From Fraxinus americana (lineage: Eukaryota > Streptophyta > Magnoliopsida > Lamiales > Oleaceae), in NCBI GenBank assembly GCA_035079005.1, contig CM068728.1, positions 15,111,340-15,175,339 on the forward strand: DNA of 64,000 bases. The letters run 5' to 3'. The notes below the pieces were generated by a model that was given only the letters and a program-made list of their open reading frames with translations, ran no database searches and had not been told where the DNA came from. Made by a program: the position numbers and the translations under genes. Of this stretch, positions 57,620-64,000 are shown in pieces; within the stretch, counting starts at the first letter, position 1, and every line of letters starts with the position of its first letter.

Positions 57620-58217
57620 TGTTTAGTTTTTTAATCTGTCATATAGGCCAATATATGTAATTAATTATGTATAAGGCTATCTTCAAGTTAAACTCAATTA
57701 AAGTGATGTAATAAATAATTAAAGTTATGGGTTTTGAGCATCTAAATAAAGTGTTAGCTGAATTATATGTGTAGATACCAAATCAATTAGGGTTGTATTT
57801 GATGATGAAACAAATACATATGAAAAAAATTAGGGTTATGGTCCCCAATTCATACGTAACTTCTCATTCTTTGTGTCATCACATCAACAAGAGAATGTAA
57901 TAGAAAATATATTGAAAAGGAAGATCCAAAACCCACAATCAAAATCAACAATCAAGAATCAAGAAAAATGAATTTAAAAGTCAAAACTATAGATCAAAAA
58001 CCAATATCAAGAATAAGAATTAAAGAACAAAAGGAGGCAAAATTCAAGATTAAAAGAAAAGAACCAAAACATGAAAAGATTGCAGTTCAATATCAAGATC
58101 CAGAAATAAAGAATTATTCTCAAAAAATTAAAGTATGTTCCGCATTATTATTATTTTTGGTGATTTGACATGGAGGCAATAAAGGAATTTAGGTTTTCAA
58201 GTTTTAAAGTTTCAACA
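57620..58217 (+). repeat. 3' LTR of the copia element
   Basis: TGTTTAGTTTTTTAATCTG ... AAAGTTTCAACA, colinear with the 5' LTR with several small deletions, including loss of about 35 bp near the end. Confidence 0.85.
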
Positions 58218-58747
58218 GATACATCACCTCCTATTGTCGCGTATTTTTTAGGCGATCGACATCATCTGATGGATATCTTCTACAGGCGTTGCCTTGGCCA
58301 AGATATACCATTCATCAACATATTTGACAACTCTACAGCAGCGTTGCTTAGTTAACTTTTCAATTGGTGCGAGCATATAGCAACCACATGTCTAGGATAA
58401 CTGTTTTTCAACCTATAATTAGATGACCACATGTCTAGACAGTCATGGATTAACACAGTTTAGCTTGTCCAACAATCGTTGGGATGAGGTCACGTGTTAA
58501 GCATCCAATGAACTTTAGCTCACATCTCTGGGTATAAATATTCACACATTGACTTCCAAATGTAATGTGATTTTGAATGTAAGATTACTCTCTCGATCTT
58601 TATAATATTCTTTCTTCAACCTGATAGTCGTATTTCCCTCCATTGTGTCTCTCTCATATCCAAATAACTTTCATAATTTGACTTAAGGGACGAAGTGTCC
58701 ACAACCATTGCACCCCGTTGAAGTTACGATCACTTGCAGTCTTAACA
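58218..58747 (+). mobile_element. Older gypsy element remnant, right piece: rest of the interrupted LTR
   Basis: It continues the LTR begun at 51260. A TATA box GGTATAAATATTC lies at 58529-58541, followed by a T/C-rich U5 (CTCTCTCGATC, CTCCATTGTGTCTCTCTC) and the phrase TTGACTTAAGGGACGAAGTG, which is characteristic of the 3' part of many plant gypsy LTRs. A likely end is ...CTTAACA at 58747. No primer site follows, as expected for a 3' or solo LTR. Confidence 0.5.
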
Positions 58748-58937
58748 TAATTTCCAAGCATGCAGATAACGCCGCAAACAAAAAGATTAATTGAAATCTG
58801 TTTATGACGTGATTTCATCAAATTTCAAGACCAATACCGAGAACTATTAGCTTAGGACATATCTTCATATCAATGGGAGTTACGAGACCATCCAAATGAC
58901 TTTTATTTGGATACATGTTTAATTAGTTCAACGATAA
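58748..58937. other. Intergenic DNA, nothing recognised
   Basis: Short stretch between the LTR remnant and a MITE. No gene. Confidence 0.4.
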
Positions 58938-59051
58938 GTCCCTGTTTAGTTTAGTTAATAATTAAATTTTGAATCGATTTTGATATAAATTATAGATCTC
59001 GTAAAATGTCCCATTGAAAATAAATTTAAAAAATGAGGACCAAAACAGAGC
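58938..59051. mobile_element. Small Tourist/Harbinger-like MITE with TAA duplication
   Basis: 114 bp. Ends GTCCCTGTTTAGTTT and, reverse-complemented, GCTCTGTTTTGGTCC. TAA on both sides (58935-58937 and 59052-59054). Confidence 0.6.
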
Positions 59052-59297
59052 TAAAATGCGCTTTATTATTTATTTTTATTTTTTAATTTTGATGACATCG
59101 AGAAATTTATAGGTAAGAAACCGACAAATTCCGAGAATACGACTCAAAAGCGGGCACCAAACTTGACCACAGGTCCGAAACTCCCTTCCCATCAAATACT
59201 AGTCCACAGTATTAATGAAGAAAATAAAATGAGTCATGTTATATGTACATTTTATCCCTTAAGTTAATTTTTACATTCTTCCACATATTACTATCAT

Positions 59298-59450
59298 GAA
59301 AAATGTTAGATGTACATCAAAAAATGACATCAAGGTGCACATCACCTCACATGGAGGGACCCACTCGAATAAAATATTCAAGTGAGCCCCTTACTCATGT
59401 GAAGGAGTGTACATCGTGATGTACACCCCGATGTACCTCTAACATTGCTC
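59298..59450. mobile_element. Mutator-type MITE with 9-bp target duplication
   Basis: 153 bp. Ends GAAAAATGTTAGATGTACAT and, reverse-complemented, GAGCAATGTTAGAGGTACAT. The perfect 9-bp direct repeat TACTATCAT flanks it (59289-59297 and 59451-59459). The arms are largely complementary (GATGTACA on both). Confidence 0.88.
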
Positions 59451-59459
59451 TACTATCAT

Positions 59460-59940
59460 AGCCTTTGATTTTCTCGACACCTTTTAACATCACTGATGAG
59501 ATTGTTCCACGTAGGAGATAATATCGTGGAAGATGTATACAAGAATGTACATTTAGTGGAATTCATAAAATATACTCAAACCACACTTAAATTAAACCCA
59601 GTCGGTGCTTCTTGTATGTGGCAAGATGAACAGAAGGCACCACAATTTTCAACTATCGTGTTATCATCGAAAATGTGCAAGTACGTACTACACTGTTGGT
59701 GTACATGATCCACTAACTCCCTTTAAGGTTTCAAGCTCCAAAAAATAAAAGCACACAAATATGCATTGATGATTTAACTCTCAAGAACAATAACAAGGAT
59801 TAATTATGGGATCTGAAAAGAAAATCAAGAACTGAAGTGGTTAAGTTTCAATACAATCATGAAAAAACTGGAAAAACATACATACATATGTACAAATGCT
59901 AAGATTACTTCCTCACATCATAGAAATATTTGAAAAATGC
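59460..59940. other. Downstream region of the ERF gene
   Basis: Presumably includes the 3' untranslated region of the minus-strand ERF gene. A 70-residue plus-strand frame (59496-59708) has no recognisable domain. Confidence 0.4.
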
Positions 59941-60411
59941 TCACATCCACAAAGGTGGAGGCTCGTTCAAGTCTATGGCCAACCCACGTCTTACTATACC
60001 GAAATACTTCGCTTGGCCGTCGCCGGACTCCGCCACCGGAGTTCCAGAAGAGCCGCCCACTTCCGTCGTGCTGTGATCACCAGCCCTGAAGCTCACATCG
60101 TTGATCGCATTCACCCCATTATGAAGAAAGTTGTTAATCATGAGCCTGCCAGAAGGCGAGACACACCGGTGTTCGGTCTTAATGTTGATGTTCAAAGACA
60201 ACCCTGGTGACGGATTGGGAAAGTTGGTTTTGGCTTTGGTACCACGGAGGGACCTGGCGGCGCAGTCGTAGGCTAGTGCAGCCTCCTCCGGTGTGTCGAA
60301 AGTGCCTAACCAAACCCGGGTTTTCTTCCAAGGGTCACGTATCTCTGCTGCATAGCGGCCCCATGGGCGCTTTCTGACTCCTCTATAATGACCCTCACGT
60401 GCGGACGCCAT
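59941..60411 (-). CDS. Short ERF transcription repressor (AP2 domain plus EAR motif, ERF11/ERF12-like, group VIII)
   Basis: 156 residues, single exon, start MASAREGHYRGVRKRPWG in a good context (TTCCATGGCG). The AP2/ERF domain is near residues 8-66: HYRGVRKRPWGRYAAEIRDP, WLGTFDTPEEAALAYDCAAR and GTKAKTNFP. Ala and Asp in AAEIRD are the ERF-type (GCC-box binding) residues. The linker is Ser/Gly-rich with no second domain. The C-terminus ends GLAIDLNEPPPLWM, a DLNxxP-type EAR repression motif that recruits TOPLESS-like corepressors. The nuclear protein should bind GCC boxes and repress ethylene/defence or stress genes. The AP2-near-N-terminus layout and size fit Arabidopsis ERF10/11/12 rather than the longer ERF3/4/8. 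Exact orthology is not settled. The leader contains a CT repeat. A MITE lies about 190 bp upstream. Confidence 0.92.
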   Translation of the reverse strand: MASAREGHYRGVRKRPWGRYAAEIRDPWKKTRVWLGTFDTPEEAALAYDCAARSLRGTKAKTNFPNPSPGLSLNINIKTEHRCVSPSGRLMINNFLHNGVNAINDVSFRAGDHSTTEVGGSSGTPVAESGDGQAKYFGIVRRGLAIDLNEPPPLWM

Positions 60412-60590
60412 GGAAGAAGAGAAAATGTTTTAGATAAAGGATGGGTTATAAGAGAGAGAGAGTTGAAGAGAGATTTGTGTTTTGCGGCAATTGTACAAAA
60501 CTAGGGGATCCACGGTCTCCCGTAATCGTCGGCTGGGCGGCACGAACCTTTAGCCCCGGTACATATTTTGAGTCCAATAATATATTTTTT

Positions 60591-60599
60591 TATTTATAG
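60591..60599 (-). promoter_or_regulatory. Candidate TATA box of the ERF gene at the edge of a MITE
   Basis: CTATAAATA on the minus strand, about 180 bp upstream of the ERF start codon, directly adjoining the MITE end. The distance allows a leader of about 150 bases. Confidence 0.45.
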
Positions 60600-60912
60600 C
60601 CTGTTTGGTATATATTCTCATTTGCTACAGTAAATCAATTCTCATTTTCAACCACACATTCTTCAATAAAATAATATTTTCCATCACATCAATACTTTTT
60701 TCTTCTTTTTCAACTATACATTTCCCATCATATCACTATTCAAAAATCAATTTTTCTCCCAAAAATCTCTACCAAACACACTATTAATTTGATAGGAAAT
60801 ATGTGATTGAAAAAGAATGAGAGGTTATTGATGTGATAAAAAATATTATTTTATTAAAAAATGTGTGATTGAAGAATGAGAATGAAAAAAATAATGTGAC
60901 TCAAACAGAGGC
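60599..60912. mobile_element. Pair of related Tourist-like MITEs, head to head
   Basis: Copy 1 (60599-60783) starts GCCTGTTTGGTATATATTCT and ends CTACCAAACACACTA. Copy 2 (about 60790-60912) is in opposite orientation and partial, ending AATAATGTGACTCAAACAGA. Both match the MITE at 5571-5754 (shared phrase CACATCAATA(A)CTTTT and ATAAAATAATATT). Target duplications are not clean. Confidence 0.65.
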
Positions 60913-62221
60913 TTATTATCTGTAGCACAACACCTGGTCATAGTTCAATCTGTTCCGTTGGATATTTATTAGATCCATTTGTCACAAGAAGAGTATTTGC
61001 CTATTTGGATTTAAAAGTAAATTTTTATTTTTTTTAAAGCTATTAAAAAAAAAAAAAAAAGATTGTGGTGGTTGTTAATTTAGACCCCGTTTGACTGTTA
61101 TTAATTTCTTGTAATGTATTATAAAATATTAAATTGATAGATAATGCGTAATTAAAAAGTAAGAAAATTTTATTGATTTGTGTATAAAATATTTTATTTT
61201 GTGAATGTCTGATGGATTATGGTACTGTAACAAATGATTTAAAATTTTAAAAGATGAAAAACAACGGATTAAAAAAATTGTTTGGGTGTTAGCACGAGTC
61301 ATTTTGCATTGTAATATAATACATGTTTTATTTAATTACTAATTAATTCATAAATAAATATTTCATATCATTCAAAATAAATATTTAAATTCAAATTATC
61401 ACGACATAATTATTTTACTATATATTATGTTTTACATTTTAACCAAACAACTTATGATATATATTTGCTTCTTTATAATTAAATTTGTATATATTTGACA
61501 CTTTTACTTTATTAAAAAGAATAATAGTGTTAATTTAAAAGTTGTAATAATAGAGATTCTAAAATTCTGAGTAAGGTGGATTTGAAGTTTCTTTAAAAAG
61601 AAAAACAATTTTGTCAAACTTTAACCAAACATCAATTACTTTAGTAGAAGAAAAAAAAGATTTTATCCTCCAAAAAAATACTTTCGTATTTGAGAAATGA
61701 CAGTATTCGTTTACAACTATGAACTCTAATTCTTCATGTAGATTTATGTGGCCTTTGTTTATTTTTCAAATTATACATATATTGAATCACATGTTTTACT
61801 TATAATAAGTAATATTGCATTGACCAACTGATTGACAGATCGATTGAATTAAAATTGGTCCAAAAGTTGATCCACAAAAAAATGCAAAGGTAAAAAGTAA
61901 GAACCGTATAAAATTTTTTGGAACCCACACGTTCATTTGAACCGAGCTTAGCTTACAGAAGTGGGAGTTCACAGAACCTCCACCGATCACTCACAAGGCA
62001 TGGGTCGGCAAATTTTTTATCCATTTTTTAATAAGTTCGGTCTCACGTGGGACCCACCTTATGTAAGAGGTGGTAGAACATCTAAACCCATTTTCTGTAT
62101 ATTTGGCTTAACTTCGTTCATTTTACGAAAATCAATACTTTTTTTATTTATTAATAGTATTTTTAATTACCTATTCAAGCTTTTTACTCATACATGTTTG
62201 GAAATTGTTTAATTGATCTAA
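60913..62221. other. AT-rich intergenic DNA upstream of the ERF promoter
   Basis: 1.3 kb. A further element-like start GACCCCGTTTGACTG at 61083 could not be paired. A short minus-strand frame (61796-61990) has no recognisable domain. No gene is supported. Confidence 0.4.
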
Positions 62222-62777
62222 CGGCCTGTTTGATGGGGATTGAATTCCTTGGAAAATGGAAAGTTAATTCCATCAGTCAAATTGCCTTGTTTGATAGGCA
62301 CAAATTTCCCAAGAAACCTATTTCCACTCAGCAGCTCCACGTGCCCAATTTCCCACTTTTTCATGAATTAGATTTCCCACCTAGAAATTTGATTCCAACT
62401 TTTTTTTTTTTTAGCAATGAAAACAAATTTCATAACCAAGTGTAAAAAAAAAAAATCATTTTCATGGACAATTTTGATGCAAACGAAGGCCAGATGAATA
62501 CTAAACTTTGACGAAAAAAATGATTTTTTAGGGAACTTTTTTTTTTTACTTTTTGGCAATGGAAACAAATTTGATAACTAAGTGTGGAAAAAATTATCAC
62601 TTTAATGGATAATTTTGATGCAAACGAATATAAAATTTAATAATTTTCCGAGTGAAAAATTATACCAATCAAACACACTTAATTAACAATTCTTTACGAA
62701 ACAATTTCTAGGCAATTACTTTCCCTAAAATTCATTTTCTTTTCACCAATTTTTCACTCTTGCAATCAAATGTACCC
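62222..62777 (-). mobile_element. Long Harbinger-like MITE with TAA duplication, same family as 15645-15945
   Basis: 556 bp. Ends CGGCCTGTTTGATGGGG and, reverse-complemented, GGGTACATTTGATTGC. TAA on both sides (62219-62221 and 62778-62780). The interior holds two diverged copies of a unit that contains CATTTTTTTCG/TTCATGGACAATTTTGATGC (about 62435-62500 and 62580-62630). No coding capacity. Confidence 0.75.
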
Positions 62778-62892
62778 TAAGTTACTAGTATTTCAAATGA
62801 TAGGCCAGCTACCGACAAATACTAGTGGAGAATGGAACACAATATGGCCTCCCTGCAGGGAACAAGAGGATTGACTGATAAAGAGAATTAAT

Positions 62893-63309
62893 TGAATAAT
62901 GTTACTCGTAAATGATTATGTATATATTTGATGTATAGATTGATGATGTGAATTATATTAGTTAATTTTTTTCAAAAAAATAAATTATACATTATCATTT
63001 ACAAATTTTTTACGGATTAATGAGGTGACAATAAATTGAATTAAAATTGTCAAAATCTCTTACCGCTTAAAAGATTGTGCTTATGTAATATGGACTAATG
63101 ACAAAAAGAAACTGGGATAATTTTTTTTTATTTAGTTGGTGTGATTTTGACTCAACCGAATCTCGTCATGACATCTGTTGGTAAATAAATTTGTAAGTTG
63201 TGATGTAAATGTAGCTCATTTGTTCTTTTTCTATCTTTGTATCTCTCTTCCAGATTATTTATCTATACATCAATCTGTACACAATGATATATATGAATAA
63301 CATTATCTA
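62893..63309. mobile_element. Possible MITE with weak terminal inverted repeats
   Basis: The left arm GAATAATGTTACTCGTAAAT ... TGATGTATAGATTGATGATG and the right arm, reverse-complemented, AGATAATGTTATTCATATAT ... GATTGATGTATAGATAAA match imperfectly over about 50 bp. No convincing target duplication, so the limits are approximate. Confidence 0.45.
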
Positions 63310-63779
63310 GTATCACTGATGTTAGAGCACCAGTGAAGGTGATCATATTTGATAAGATCAATTCAATGAATTATGTAACATTACATTTAAATGAATATAT
63401 CATTTAATACTATATAATTGTCGCTTAAATGGAGTCTTGACATCGATAGTACTTAATATCATTAATAATATATAATATATTAAATATCATATCAAGTGAG
63501 AATCATTTTGGGACGAAGTCCTACGATTATTTTAATACCCTACTTTTCGTTTTTCAACATATTTTTACTATGCAAACTGTAATAAATACTGTAATTAATT
63601 CCCAATGAATTAATATTCACATTCATTTAATTAATATTAATTTGAATTTCACATTCACATTCCGTCCATGTTTATGTTATTAATTCCAATATTTATAAAA
63701 TTAACCCGGCTATCGATCCTAAAAGGAGAAATGGTCAATGTTCAAAAATTTGAATCAGGATACAACCGTGGTTTTTTTA

Positions 63780-63815
<36 letters not shown>

Positions 63816-64000
63816 TAAGTGAACTTCACATTCAAGAATGAAGTTCATTATTCATGTCTATGTATGCTAATTTAGCATCCACTTTCATATTCATTGAATA
63901 TAAATGATTTAACATTGCCACTCATGTATTCCTTGATGTTAATTCTAAATTAACTAAAATTCACATTTCGTATTTGCTATTCATCTTCATCTATACATTA
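63310..64000. other. AT-rich intergenic DNA up to the window edge
   Basis: Contains the AC microsatellite at 63782-63813 and no recognisable gene. Confidence 0.45.
63782..63813. repeat. AC dinucleotide microsatellite
   Basis: About 16 perfect AC units. Likely length-variable between individuals. Confidence 0.95.

Larger units (their letters stand above)
51441..58217 (+). mobile_element. Degenerate Ty1/copia LTR retrotransposon (element D)
   Basis: 5' LTR 51441-52096 and 3' LTR 57620-58217, with a perfect 5-bp target duplication GATAC (51436-51440 and 58218-58222). The primer site TGGTATCAGACTC (52099) follows the 5' LTR and a purine tract GAGTGGGAGAT precedes the 3' LTR. Gene order is gag, protease, integrase, RT, RNase H, which is copia-like. 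Everything is heavily mutated. The LTRs differ in length (656 and 598 bp) by deletions, so it is much older than elements B and C. A hAT element sits inside. Confidence 0.9.

Noticed and set aside
61083..61290. Possible MITE beginning GACCCCGTTTGACTG
   Set aside because: The right end does not give a matching inverted repeat and no duplication could be fixed.

Overview
The window is nuclear DNA of a flowering plant, most likely a eudicot. It is AT-rich, has spliced and unspliced plant genes, and is dominated by plant transposable elements (Athila, Tat, copia, Helitron, hAT and many MITEs). I cannot name the species from sequence alone. Three host genes look intact: a two-exon Bet v 1/MLP-type ligand-binding protein (11817-12589, minus), a single-exon callose synthase of the CALS12/GSL5/PMR4 type (18178-23532, minus) and a short ERF repressor with an AP2 domain and a C-terminal DLN-type EAR motif (59941-60411, minus). 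Nothing suggests they form a pathway. They sit separately as islands between repeats.

Layout. 1-5138: right part of an Athila-like Ty3/gypsy element on the minus strand, ending in its 5' LTR. 5139-9408: MITE, unrecognised intergenic DNA and a possible non-autonomous DNA element. 9409-11552: a 401-bp sequence present twice, flanking a truncated Helitron whose 3' hairpin and CTAG end are preserved. 11817-12589: Bet v 1-like gene. 13960-15945: LTR remnant, hAT transposase N-terminal fragment and a long MITE. 18178-23532: callose synthase. 24003-24140: foldback MITE.

25053-37150 and 40859-50984 are two Tat-type Ty3/gypsy elements on the minus strand (gag, protease, RT, RNase H, a second plant-type RNase H, integrase). 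Each also carries, between integrase and 3' LTR, an ORF on the opposite (plus) strand. In the first it encodes a 'putative gypsy-type transposon' domain (PF04195-like) plus a coiled coil, with two small introns and its own TATA box, and it is bracketed by two tandem arrays. In the second it encodes a plant-mobile-domain (PMD)-like protein. The two antisense ORFs are unrelated to each other as far as I can see.

The second Tat element (perfect TSD GGTGG) and a Ty1/copia element (51441-58217, perfect TSD GATAC) are both inserted into an older gypsy element. The copia element itself holds a non-autonomous hAT element (54337-55178, perfect 8-bp TSD). The remaining right part has more MITEs, the ERF gene and simple AT-rich DNA.

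All the retroelement coding regions are broken by stops or frameshifts, so they are annotated as pseudogenes. Many stops sit where Gln or Trp codons are expected, which suggests C-to-T decay of methylated DNA. Domain names come from my recognition of motifs. No database search was run.
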